18,862 bases of DNA from contig JBCBZH010000053.1 of the NCBI GenBank assembly GCA_039815415.1, forward strand, positions 1-18,862, read 5' to 3'. The notes beneath the pieces were generated by a model. The model made no database searches. It worked only from the letters and a program-made list of their open reading frames with translations, and was not told where the DNA came from. This DNA is from JBCBZH01 sp039815415 (GTDB lineage: Bacteria; Bacteroidota; Rhodothermia; Rhodothermales; Rubricoccaceae). Every line of letters starts with the position of its first letter. Position 1 is the stretch's first letter. Made by a program: the position numbers and the translations under genes. This document shows, piece by piece, positions 7,362 through 14,450 of this stretch.

Positions 7362-7644
7362 GACGGGCTGGCGAAAGACGAGCCCTACGATACGCCAGCT
7401 CGAGGCGGCGCTGAATGGGCATGCCCTGGTTTCCACGAATGCGGAAGCCAGAGCCGTATGTGCAACAGGACGGGCGCCCCACAAAAGACATGCGAATTTA
7501 TTAGCACGTGAACAACCGTGCGATGCCGCACATCCCGATGAGCGCTTTCGCACACGTCTCCCCACGGAATCTCAGCGGCGGAGCCGCTGTGCCTACCGGC
7601 ACTGCCCTTGTGGCGTCCGAGCGTCTCCACATCCGCTTCCGCTC
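7362..7644. other. Divergent intergenic region with a half-motif and a GC hairpin
   Basis: These 283 bp separate two secreted-protein genes and should hold both promoters. Visible features are CGCCAGCTCGAG at 7393-7404, a small AT-rich island around 7493-7503, and a perfect 7-bp hairpin CAGCGGC-GGA-GCCGCTG at 7573-7589 in the leader of the peptidase gene. I see no convincing promoter pair and no small gene. Confidence 0.5.
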
Positions 7645-9285
7645 ATGCGCCTGTTGCTACTCGCCCTTGCGTTTCTGTTCTCTGTCCCTCTTGCAGCCCA
7701 ATCCGCCGATGACCTGATCACCCAGGGCAAGGCGGCCTACGACGCGGGCGACTACGCTGAGAGCGGGCGTCTCTATGCCGCAGGCATCGAGGCCGGGTCA
7801 CGGGACGGAAGCGACGCCTACAACGCGGCCTGCGCCTTCGCGCTCAGTGGCAACACAGAACAGGCCTTCCGCCATCTCGAGCTGGCGGCCGAGTTTGGGT
7901 TCACCAACGCAGACCTTCTGAAGCGGGACACCGATCTCGACAGCCTGCGAGAGGATGCGCGGTGGCCTGGGGTCGTCGCGGAGTTTGAAGAGACCGCCGC
8001 ACGGGCCCAGCGCTTCTGGGACAGCCCGGCCATCCCAACGCCGTATTCCGAGAACCTCAGTGTCGATGAGAAGGTGGCCGGTCTCTCTCGGCTCTGGTCC
8101 GAGGCCCGGTACAACTTCGCCAACTTCGACCTCGTCCCGGATCTGGACTGGGACTCGCTCTACGTCGCGACGCTGCCGCGAGTGCGCGAGACCGAGTCCA
8201 CGCTCGAGTACTACCGCGTGCTGATGGCGATGGTCGCTCAGCTCGAGGACGGCCACTCCAACATCTACCCACCCCGTGAGCTGGGGATGCAGGTCTACGC
8301 TCGTCCAGGCCTGCGCACACGCCTCGTTGAGGGCCGTGTGCTGGTGTCGGAAATCCGCGATCCGGCCTTGGCCGACCAAGGAATTGAGATCGGACAGGAA
8401 GTCCTCCGCATCGATGGCGTGCCCGTCCACGAGTACGCGGACACCCACGTGCGTCCGTACCAGAGTTCCTCCACCGAGCAAGACCGCGACGTGCGGACGT
8501 ACGAATACATGCTTCTCGCAGGCGATGTCCGTGAGCCGGTCGAGCTGACGCTCCGCAACGCCGATGAATCTACTGCCAGCGCCTCGATGGCCCGGCTCAC
8601 CCGCGAGCAGACGGAGGCCCTCAACTGGTCCCGCGATCCGTTTGTGCTCACGATGCTGCCTGGAAACATCGCGCACGTCCAGCTCAACACGTTCAGCGGC
8701 GGCACCGAGGCCGCCGATCAGTTCGAGGCCCGGTTCGATGAGATCGCGCAGGCCGACGGCCTGATCCTCGACGTACGCAACAACGGCGGGGGCAACGGAG
8801 GCGTCGGCTTCCGAGTCCTCTGTGGGCTCACCGATGCCGAGCGCATCCCAACGGCGGGCTGGCGAACCCGCCTCTACCGCCCCGCCTATCGGGCCTGGGG
8901 CCAGCTGAGCCAGTCCACCGATGGAAACCCGGCCGGAAGCTGGGGCTGCAGTGGAGATCGCCACTTCTCCGGCCCAGTCGCGATTCTCACCAGCCCGAGG
9001 ACATTCTCTGCGGCCGAGGACTTCGCAGTGGCGTTCGACCTGATGGAGCGCGGCTCCATCGTGGGCGAGCGGACAGGGGGCAGTACCGGCCAACCGCTGT
9101 TCTTCCGCCTGCCCGGCGGCGGCTCGGGCCGGGTCACCTCCAAGCGAGACAGCTATCCGGATGGCCGCGAGTTCGTCGGTACGGGCGTGATCCCCGACAT
9201 CGCGGTAACTCCGACGGTGGCCGACGTGCGAGCCGAACGGGATCGTGTGCTGGAGGCCGCCATCGCAGCCATCCTGAAAGGCTGA
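7645..9285 (+). CDS. Secreted TPR-containing S41 family peptidase (546 aa)
   Basis: Exported serine peptidase of the S41 (tail-specific/tricorn-core) family. ATG at 7645 opens a clear signal peptide (MRLLLLALAFLFSVPLAAQS), although the frame continues upstream. Residues 25-110 are a TPR-like helical part (LITQGKAAYDAGDYAESGRLY, then NAACAFALSGNTEQAFRHLELAAEFGF). The catalytic region begins near residue 140. DGHS at 202-205 provides the candidate catalytic His (H204). A PDZ-like stretch follows (VLVSEIRDPALADQGIEIGQEVLRIDG, split here over residues 232-265). The core has LILDVRNNGGGNGG, and TFSAAEDF carries the probable nucleophile S455 before VGERTGGSTGQP. This layout differs from CtpA in using the tricorn-like His. 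The stop abuts the stop of the convergent MocA-like gene with no spacer. Confidence 0.88.
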   Translation: MRLLLLALAFLFSVPLAAQSADDLITQGKAAYDAGDYAESGRLYAAGIEAGSRDGSDAYNAACAFALSGNTEQAFRHLELAAEFGFTNADLLKRDTDLDSLREDARWPGVVAEFEETAARAQRFWDSPAIPTPYSENLSVDEKVAGLSRLWSEARYNFANFDLVPDLDWDSLYVATLPRVRETESTLEYYRVLMAMVAQLEDGHSNIYPPRELGMQVYARPGLRTRLVEGRVLVSEIRDPALADQGIEIGQEVLRIDGVPVHEYADTHVRPYQSSSTEQDRDVRTYEYMLLAGDVREPVELTLRNADESTASASMARLTREQTEALNWSRDPFVLTMLPGNIAHVQLNTFSGGTEAADQFEARFDEIAQADGLILDVRNNGGGNGGVGFRVLCGLTDAERIPTAGWRTRLYRPAYRAWGQLSQSTDGNPAGSWGCSGDRHFSGPVAILTSPRTFSAAEDFAVAFDLMERGSIVGERTGGSTGQPLFFRLPGGGSGRVTSKRDSYPDGREFVGTGVIPDIAVTPTVADVRAERDRVLEAAIAAILKG

Positions 9286-10077
9286 TTACCCTCGCAGCTT
9301 CTCGGTCACCGCTTCGGCCAGCCGCATGGTCGCCAGCGCGTCCGCCAGCGCGAAGGGCGCCCGGCGCCCGGAGGCCACGGCTTCGATGAACGACACCGCC
9401 TCGCGCACGTCCGGCGGCAGCGGATCCGGCTCAGCAACGGGCTGGTGACGCGAATCGTCACGCTCGATGCACAACGGACCGTCGAGCGAGCGGGCGGACA
9501 GGCGCGCGCCTGGACCGGAGGCGTCCAACCGGAACGCATCCTCGTCGTCCTGGCGAAGCACCGCCTGCGCATAGGCGCCGGTGCGAAAGCGCAGGCTAAG
9601 AGCGACCGACCGCAACAGGCCGTTCTCACGGTCGGCCTGCGCATCGAGACGCGCCGTGTCTCGGCTGTCGGCGAGCGTGGCGCACAGGTCCAGCGCCCCG
9701 GCGATCCGGTGCGACCATGGCGTGTCTGAGAAGCGCCCCGCCGGGCTGGCGACCAGCTCGAGAGTCACCATCCGGGCGGTCCAGCCCTCGGGCCGGGCCT
9801 GGAGCAACCCAGAAGCTGCCAGGGGCCGCGCCGCGCCGACCTCCACCCCAGCCTCCTCAGCGCGTGCTGCCAGCCGCTTCGCCTCGTCGGTGGACACGCC
9901 CGGCGGCCACGCCAGAAACACATGGCACCCTTCCGACGCCACCGTGTGGGCCGCCTCGAACCGCTGGCCCACAGCACCGCCAATCACGACCACGCTCGCC
10001 AGCTCGGTCAGCACGCGCGCGTGCTCTGGACCTGCCTGCCCGACCACCTCGACGCCGGCGCGTTCTAGACGACTCAT
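9286..10077 (-). CDS. Divergent, shortened Gfo/Idh/MocA-like protein (263 aa)
   Basis: The C-terminal end (AVSFIEAVASGRRAPFAL followed by a leucine/alanine helix) and the middle (VFLAWPPGVSTDEAKRLAARAEEAGVEV) align by eye with Gfo/Idh/MocA oxidoreductases. Two things are off. The N-terminal Rossmann half is collapsed: VVGQAGPEHARVLTEL runs directly into ASVVVIGGAVGQRFEAA, skipping the roughly 35-45 residues of strands 2-3. The conserved E-K-P motif, whose lysine contacts cofactor and substrate, reads A-W-P-P at 56-59. The length is about 263 against the usual 330-380. I start it at ATG 10077 (MSRLERAG); the upstream in-frame extension is low-complexity. NAD(P) binding or dehydrogenase activity is doubtful, so it may have another role or be decaying, although the frame is intact. 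Confidence 0.6.
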   Translation of the reverse strand: MSRLERAGVEVVGQAGPEHARVLTELASVVVIGGAVGQRFEAAHTVASEGCHVFLAWPPGVSTDEAKRLAARAEEAGVEVGAARPLAASGLLQARPEGWTARMVTLELVASPAGRFSDTPWSHRIAGALDLCATLADSRDTARLDAQADRENGLLRSVALSLRFRTGAYAQAVLRQDDEDAFRLDASGPGARLSARSLDGPLCIERDDSRHQPVAEPDPLPPDVREAVSFIEAVASGRRAPFALADALATMRLAEAVTEKLRG

Positions 10078-10302
10078 CCCGTCTCTCGGCCCGATCCATC
10101 CGACGGGCAGGGAGACGGCTGAGGACGAGAGAGACACAGGACACAGGCGGGTGAAGCACCAATCTACCTGCCCCTCGGTGGGGTCCTGGTTCCTTCCGCC
10201 CTGAGACCTGTCGCATTCGCCAGCCCGAGCCAAGGACTCTCCAACGGGCAACGACGGGCTTCTGGCAATCGAAGACGCCGCATCGAGCTGGCGACGAGGC
10301 AC
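10078..10302. other. Intergenic region upstream of the MocA-like gene
   Basis: A 7-bp inverted repeat CCGTCTC/GAGACGG (10079-10085 and 10112-10118) lies directly upstream of the ATG. A degenerate half-motif TCGCCAGCCCGAG (10218-10230) and an exact CGAGCTGGCG (10284-10293) face each other further up. No gene or convincing promoter is visible. Confidence 0.45.
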
Positions 10303-10337
10303 AAAAAACGGGCGGCGCCCGAGATGGACGCCGCCCG
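10303..10337 (-). terminator. Rho-independent terminator of the RNA-binding protein gene
   Basis: Read on the minus strand, CGGGCGGCG and CGCCGCCCG form a perfect 9-bp GC stem around an 11-nt loop, followed directly by TTTTTT (10308-10303). It lies about 35 bp past the TAG of the RRM gene. A smaller 6-bp hairpin (CTGAGG/CCTCAG, 10345-10361) sits between the two. This is the only textbook intrinsic terminator in the window. Confidence 0.92.
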
Positions 10338-10370
10338 CGTAGGTCTGAGGGGTGGCCTCAGGGGTGTTGG

Positions 10371-10745
10371 CTAGTAGCCGCCACCGCCATAGCCACCACC
10401 GCCGCCGCCACCGTAGCCGCCGCCGCGGTTGCCACCGCCATAGCCGCCACCGCCGCCGCCACGGTAGCCGCCGCCGCCACCACCACCGCGGCGCTCGCCG
10501 CGTGGGCGGGCCTCGTTGATGGTCAGCGGGCGGCCGCCCATTTCCGAGCCGTTCAGGTTCTCGATGGCCTGCTCGGCCTCCGAATCGTTGGTCATCTCGA
10601 CGAAGCCGAAGCCACGGGAGCGTCCGGTCTCCCGGTCCTTGATGACGGTTGCGCTCTCGACGGCTCCATAAGCCTCGAACAGCTCCCGAAGCTCGGCGTC
10701 AGTCGTCGAGTAGGGAAGGTTGGCGCAGTAGATATTCTTTGACAT
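10371..10745 (-). CDS. Glycine-rich RRM RNA-binding protein (124 aa)
   Basis: A single RNA-recognition motif fills residues 3-80, with RNP2 IYCANL at 5-10 and RNP1 RGFGFVEM at 44-51, including the stacking aromatics. Residues 87-124 are a nearly pure glycine tail with GGGGYGGG-type repeats and spaced arginines. This is the bacterial Rbp layout seen in cyanobacteria and Bacteroidota, where members bind single-stranded RNA and are often cold-induced or act as RNA chaperones. Cytoplasmic. It has its own terminator and a candidate promoter right at the start codon, so it is probably monocistronic and strongly expressed. The ATG at 10745 fits the family N-terminus. The glycine tail is encoded by a GGC/GGT-rich repetitive stretch (10374-10490) prone to length change. 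Confidence 0.93.
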   Translation of the reverse strand: MSKNIYCANLPYSTTDAELRELFEAYGAVESATVIKDRETGRSRGFGFVEMTNDSEAEQAIENLNGSEMGGRPLTINEARPRGERRGGGGGGGYRGGGGGGYGGGNRGGGYGGGGGGGYGGGGY

Positions 10746-10752
10746 AATGCGG

Positions 10753-10782
10753 GGTATACGGTGGAGCGCCGACAGTCGTCAA
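10753..10782 (-). promoter_or_regulatory. Candidate promoter giving a near-leaderless rbp transcript
   Basis: On the minus strand TTGACG (10782-10777) and TATACC (10758-10753) are separated by 18 bp, which resembles a sigma70-type promoter. The -10 end is only 7 nt from the ATG, so the transcript would start at or next to the start codon. No Shine-Dalgarno sequence is visible. A Bacteroidota-type -33/-7 promoter is not apparent. Low confidence. Confidence 0.35.
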
Positions 10783-10886
10783 CAAGGCACGACTCGAAAC
10801 GTCGGCCCCGCGCGCTCGCAGGAAAAACCTCTACCCGATGCACCCGTGATGAGTTCTCGGCTGCAGACCGAGCAGAGAGCGTCAAG

Positions 10887-12797
10887 TTAGTCGAGACCGT
10901 AGGTATCTGCGATCTCCTGCGCGGAAAACACGCGAGAATCGGCATCCGGCACATCCGCCTTGCGGACGATGAAGCGCCCAATCGCCAGCGCGTCCATGTG
11001 CGTGCGGAGGAAGACGCGCACCGCGTCGGCGGCGCTGTTCACGATGGGCTCGCCGCGCACGTTGAACGACGTGTTGACGAGCGCCGGACACCCCGTTTGT
11101 GCGTGAAACACTGACAACAGCTCATAAAACAGTCCGTTTCGCTCTTTCGTAACGGTCTGCACCCGGGCCGACCCATCGACGTGCGTCACCGCAGGAACGG
11201 CCGAGCGCACCTGTTCTCGCTTCGCCAGCCCGACGCCTCCCGTCTCGGCGTTCCGCACAGGGCCGACGAGAAGCATATATGGCGATTGGGGGTTAGGGGT
11301 TGGGGATCGGAGGCTTTCACTTCTCGAGCTGGCGGCATCCGAAACTGTCTTTTCCCAATCCCCAGTCCCTAATTCCAAACCCCCGAGATCAAACAGCGTC
11401 TCCGCGTGCTCAGCCAGCACCGCCGGGGCGAACGGCCGAAAGCTCTCGCGGAACTTGATCTGGAGGTTGACACGCCGCTGGGCGTCGGGATCACGCGGAT
11501 CGGCGAGGATAGAGCGATGGCCGAGCGCACGCGGTCCAAACTCGGCGCGTCCCTGGAACCACCCAACCGTCTGCCCCTCGGACAGGAGCGAAGCGACCTG
11601 GGTCACCAGCTCGAGGTCGTCCGCACAGGGCTGAACCTCGATGCCCTCCCCCGCCAGCGCGTGGACGATGTCGGCCTCCTCGATCTGAGGACCGAGATAC
11701 GCGCCATGAATGGCGTCGGTCGGATGAACGGTGCGCGGAACGCCGCCCCACTGGTGGCTCGCGATGAACGCAGCGCCGAGCGCGCCTCCCGCATCTCCTG
11801 CCGCGGGCTGAATCCAGATCTCGTCGAATGGCCCCTCGCGGAGCAGCCGCCCGTTGGCGACGCAGTTGAGCGCAACCCCACCCGCGAGGCACAGATTCCG
11901 CTCGCCGGTCTCGGCGTGAACATGCCGCGCCATCCGCAAGACGATCTCTTCGGTCACCACCTGAATGCTCCGCGCCAGGTCCATCTCGCGCTGCGTCAAC
12001 TCGCCCTCGAGCGAGCGATGTGGACCTCCGAACAGCTCCGCGAACCGCCGGTTCGTCATCCGCATCCCGGATGTGTAGCTGAAGTACTGCTGGTCGAGGC
12101 GGAAGGAGCCGTCGGGCTTGAGATCGATCAGGTGGTCGAGGATGGTGTCCACGAAACGCGGCTCGCCGTAGGGCGCGAGACCCATCAGCTTGTACTCGCC
12201 CGAGTTGGCCCGGAAGCCGCAGAAGGTGGTGAACGCGGAGTAGAGCAGGCCGAGCGAGTGCGGGAAGTGCTGCTCAGCCCGGATCGCCAGCTCGTTGCCC
12301 TGTCCCACGCCCCAGGTGGTCGTCGCCCACTCGCCCACGCCGTCGATGGTGAGGAAGGCCGCTTGCGCGAAGGGCGAGGGGAAGAACGCGCTGGCGGCGT
12401 GGCTCTCGTGATGCTCGGAGAACAGAACCGGCGCCTCGAAGGGCTGATCGTCCGTGCCGAGCTGGCGCTTGATGTGGTCAGCGGTCCAGAGCTTGCGTTT
12501 GAGCCACTGCGGCATGGCGCGCAGAAACACCGGCCAGCCGCGCGGCGCGAGCGTGAGCGAGGTCTCGAGGATGCGCTCAAACGTCATCAGCGGCTTGTCG
12601 TAGAACGCGACCGCATCCAGGTCGGCCGCCGTGACGCCCGCTCGGTCCAAGCAGAACGCGATGGCGTGCTCGGGAAACTCGGGGTCGTGCTTGCGCCGCG
12701 TGAACCGCTCCTCCTGCGCCGCCGCCACGATCTCGCCGTCGCGGACGAGCGCCGCGGCGGAGTCGTGATACCAGCAGGAGAGGCCGAGGATCGTCAC
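10887..12797 (-). CDS. NodU/CmcH-family carbamoyltransferase with an in-frame palindromic insertion
   Basis: Transfers a carbamoyl group from carbamoyl phosphate, via an adenylate, to a small-molecule hydroxyl. The acceptor is unknown here. GTG at 12797 gives the family start VTILGLSCWYHDSAAALV. The N-terminal domain carries the metal/adenylate histidines in SEHHESHAASAFF (127-139) and then LAGGVALNCVANG (304-316). The C-terminal YrdC-like domain carries GRAEFGPRALGHRSIL (416-430), PAVTHVDGSARVQT and LVNTSFNVRGEPIV. The length of 636 is long for the family. The excess is residues 472-504, between FDL and SPYMLLVGPVR, where homologues have a short link. That stretch is encoded by an inverted-repeat element. 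The gene follows an SxtJ-like gene, matching the common SxtI/SxtJ pairing. All visible catalytic motifs are intact. Confidence 0.93.
   Translation of the reverse strand: MTILGLSCWYHDSAAALVRDGEIVAAAQEERFTRRKHDPEFPEHAIAFCLDRAGVTAADLDAVAFYDKPLMTFERILETSLTLAPRGWPVFLRAMPQWLKRKLWTADHIKRQLGTDDQPFEAPVLFSEHHESHAASAFFPSPFAQAAFLTIDGVGEWATTTWGVGQGNELAIRAEQHFPHSLGLLYSAFTTFCGFRANSGEYKLMGLAPYGEPRFVDTILDHLIDLKPDGSFRLDQQYFSYTSGMRMTNRRFAELFGGPHRSLEGELTQREMDLARSIQVVTEEIVLRMARHVHAETGERNLCLAGGVALNCVANGRLLREGPFDEIWIQPAAGDAGGALGAAFIASHQWGGVPRTVHPTDAIHGAYLGPQIEEADIVHALAGEGIEVQPCADDLELVTQVASLLSEGQTVGWFQGRAEFGPRALGHRSILADPRDPDAQRRVNLQIKFRESFRPFAPAVLAEHAETLFDLGGLELGTGDWEKTVSDAASSRSESLRSPTPNPQSPYMLLVGPVRNAETGGVGLAKREQVRSAVPAVTHVDGSARVQTVTKERNGLFYELLSVFHAQTGCPALVNTSFNVRGEPIVNSAADAVRVFLRTHMDALAIGRFIVRKADVPDADSRVFSAQEIADTYGLD
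11286..11384. repeat. Inverted-repeat element of about 99 bp inserted in frame in the carbamoyltransferase
   Basis: The outer arms are TTGGGGGTTAGGGGTTGGGG (11286-11305) and, facing it, CCCAATCCCCAGTCCCTAAT (11354-11373), followed by CCAAACCCCC. Aligning the arms gives about 16 of 20 pairs (TTAGGG, TGGGGAT blocks). The centre holds CTCGAGCTGGCG (11323-11334), the same motif that is iterated elsewhere. The element is a multiple of three with no stop codon in the coding frame, so it adds 33 residues (G472-Q504) of low-complexity character. Exact ends are uncertain by a few bases. Confidence 0.75.
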
Positions 12798-12824
12798 CGG
12801 TTCAGCTTCTGGGTTGGAAAGAGG

Positions 12825-12873
12825 CACCCTCCATCCTCTCCGTCCCCTACACTCTCGAGAAGGATGAAGGGTG
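12825..12873. repeat. 13-bp inverted repeat between sxtJ-like and carbamoyltransferase genes
   Basis: CACCCTCCATCCT (12825-12837) faces AGGATGAAGGGTG (12861-12873), 12 of 13 pairs, with a 23-nt loop that contains CTCGAG. It lies in the 123-bp gap between the two minus-strand genes. No T-run follows, so it is not a standard terminator. It may be a processing or attenuation hairpin, or another composite repeat. The rest of the gap holds no gene. Confidence 0.65.
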
Positions 12874-12920
12874 CGGAGGGAATGGAAAGGCACATGGGTG
12901 GATGCAATCGCAAACCGTCC

Positions 12921-13382
12921 TCAATACATCCGCTCCAATCGCTCCTTGCCGGACGGTCCGGTGTCGCGCGCGATCCAGTAGGTCTCCGCGTCTGGGTCGG
13001 GCTGCTGGTGCAGCACGTCGCGGCGGATCAGCCGGAAGAACAGGCCTACGGGCGTGAACACCAGCACGAAGGCGAGGCTCAGGATCACGCGCGTCATCAC
13101 GAAGCCGAGGACGAAGGCCAGACCCATCCAAATGAGGTAGGTCGGACGCAGCCAACGCGGCGCCACCGTCCCGAACAGCACCAGCAGCCCTCCTGCCGAG
13201 CTGGCGATGGTGGCGACCGGTGTTAGCGTCCACGCGTTGCGCCACGCCACGAACGCGGCCAGCGCAAGAGCGACGCCGCCCACCATCCACCCGAACCGGC
13301 GGAGAGCCGGCACAGACACGTCCAGCGCCGCCAGCTCGGCGCGGACGGTGGGGAGGAAACCGGAAGAGGAGGAGGCAGCCAT
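12921..13382 (-). CDS. SxtJ-family membrane protein (153 aa)
   Basis: Small integral membrane protein. Three or four hydrophobic segments are visible: about residues 30-47 (GWMVGGVALALAAFVAW), 54-75 (PVATIASSAGGLLVLFGTV), and a long stretch 83-118 (LIWMGLAFVLGFVMTRVILS then LAFVLVFTPVGLFFRLI). The MGLAFVLGFV...TPVGLFFRL pattern is what I know from SxtJ-type proteins, named from the saxitoxin cluster and commonly found next to NodU-type carbamoyltransferases, as here. Its function is unestablished; scaffolding or membrane tethering of the carbamoyltransferase is an inference. The usual third partner, a small SxtK/DUF5989 protein, is not visible. The C-terminus (DAETYWIARD...RLERMY) is hydrophilic. 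Start at ATG 13382. Confidence 0.8.
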   Translation of the reverse strand: MAASSSSGFLPTVRAELAALDVSVPALRRFGWMVGGVALALAAFVAWRNAWTLTPVATIASSAGGLLVLFGTVAPRWLRPTYLIWMGLAFVLGFVMTRVILSLAFVLVFTPVGLFFRLIRRDVLHQQPDPDAETYWIARDTGPSGKERLERMY

Positions 13383-13460
13383 CGGGCTGGCGAAGCTACT
13401 GAGGCGTACGGCGGCGCGTGATCAGATCGACCTGTGAAGGCCTACAGGCCGAGGCTCCAG

Positions 13461-14450
13461 TCAGCGCACCGTCCAGGCGATGGTCGTCCGTGCAGCCATC
13501 CATAGCAGCACCGGCACCGCCAGCGCGCCGAGTACGAACGCGAGGCCGCCGAAGGCCCACGTGGACGCCAGCCCGAGGACCAGCGCCCAGATCGGAGTCG
13601 CTACCGTCATCACGACGACCTCGATGGTGGACTTGAAGTCGGGCCGGGGATCGGCTTTCGCACGATAACGAGCGAAGAGGATCACCGGCAGCACCGCCAG
13701 CCCGATGAGCAGCAGCACCGGTGCCCCGAGAATGCGCCAGAGCCCATCGCGCCCGCGCCGGCTGGTGGTTCCGGCTCGGTGCCACGCCGCGATAGCCTCA
13801 TCGTCCTCCACCATCGCCGCCAGCGCGGCGTGCATCTGCTCATTCATCGCGTTGAGCTGACGCGGAACCTCCTCCTCGTACTCCACGGGTGCAAAGGCGA
13901 TGGGCTCTCCGAACCGGACGCGGATGTCCGGGCCCCAGTCCTGCCAGTCCGAGTACTCGATGGCGACGGGGACGACGGCGAGATCTGGCGCCGTGGGCAG
14001 CACGTCGAGCACCAGCCGCGCCCACCCTTTCTTCAGCCTGCGGACCTCGCGGACGGGCACCGAGCCGCCCTCGGCCATGATGGCGCACGCGCCGCCGGCC
14101 TCCAAGTGCGCCTCGAGCTGGCGCATGGTCGCGGGCAGCTTCGACCGGATGGCGGCCCGTCCGTGGTCGGCCCGGTACATGGGCAGCATCCTCAAGAACC
14201 TGAAGATGCGGGCCACAAGGGGCGGCCGGAAGAAGTCGGCGCGGGCGACAAACACCGGGTTGCGCGCCGAGGCGAACAACACCGCCAGCGCGTCGGGCAG
14301 GTTGTTCTGGTGTGTGGTGACGAGCAGCACGGGCCGATCCGTCGGCACACGCTCGCGGCCCTCCACCACGAAGCGGCGGCTGTAGCACGCCGTGAAGACC
14401 CACCGGACGTAGAGGTACAGCAGGCGGTACCCCAGCGTTTGACGCATCAT
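13461..14450 (-). CDS. PlsC-like 1-acyl-glycerol-phosphate acyltransferase family protein (329 aa)
   Basis: Membrane acyltransferase, probably acting in phospholipid or glycolipid synthesis. The block VLLVTTHQNNLPDALAVLF (42-60) carries the catalytic His/Asp as H-x5-D (H47, D53), a variant of the usual H-x4-D shared with a subset of PlsC-like proteins. Further blocks are LPMYRAD, then EGGSVPVREVRRLKKGWARL in place of the usual EGTRS motif, and VVPVAIEYSD. The C-terminal third has several hydrophobic helices (ILGAPVLLLIGLAVLPVILF; then two near the end), more than in simple PlsC. The start is the first of two adjacent ATGs at 14450, which overlaps the TGA of the transporter gene as ATGA. That implies translational coupling. 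The frame upstream of it is only a shadow of the transporter gene. Confidence 0.87.
   Translation of the reverse strand: MMRQTLGYRLLYLYVRWVFTACYSRRFVVEGRERVPTDRPVLLVTTHQNNLPDALAVLFASARNPVFVARADFFRPPLVARIFRFLRMLPMYRADHGRAAIRSKLPATMRQLEAHLEAGGACAIMAEGGSVPVREVRRLKKGWARLVLDVLPTAPDLAVVPVAIEYSDWQDWGPDIRVRFGEPIAFAPVEYEEEVPRQLNAMNEQMHAALAAMVEDDEAIAAWHRAGTTSRRGRDGLWRILGAPVLLLIGLAVLPVILFARYRAKADPRPDFKSTIEVVVMTVATPIWALVLGLASTWAFGGLAFVLGALAVPVLLWMAARTTIAWTVR

Noticed and set aside
7362..7565. 68-codon N-terminal extension of the DUF5694 protein
   Set aside because: The extension lacks signal-peptide character and overlaps the divergent promoter region; ATG at 7361 opens directly on a signal peptide.
10374..10490. 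Tandem repeat as a separate mobile or satellite element
   Set aside because: The GGC/GGT-rich repetition encodes the glycine tail of the RRM protein and needs no other explanation.
11281..11384. Frameshift or assembly error in the carbamoyltransferase
   Set aside because: The frame continues correctly on both sides, conserved motifs are intact and the extra segment has its own inverted-repeat structure.
11406..13226. 606-codon open frame on the plus strand opposite the carbamoyltransferase
   Set aside because: It is a high-GC shadow of an unmistakable gene on the other strand; its translation is arginine/glutamate/alanine-rich with no recognisable domain.
10887..13382. Saxitoxin-like biosynthetic cluster
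   Set aside because: Only the widespread carbamoyltransferase/SxtJ pair is present; no other sxt-type enzymes are visible, so the name reflects family only.
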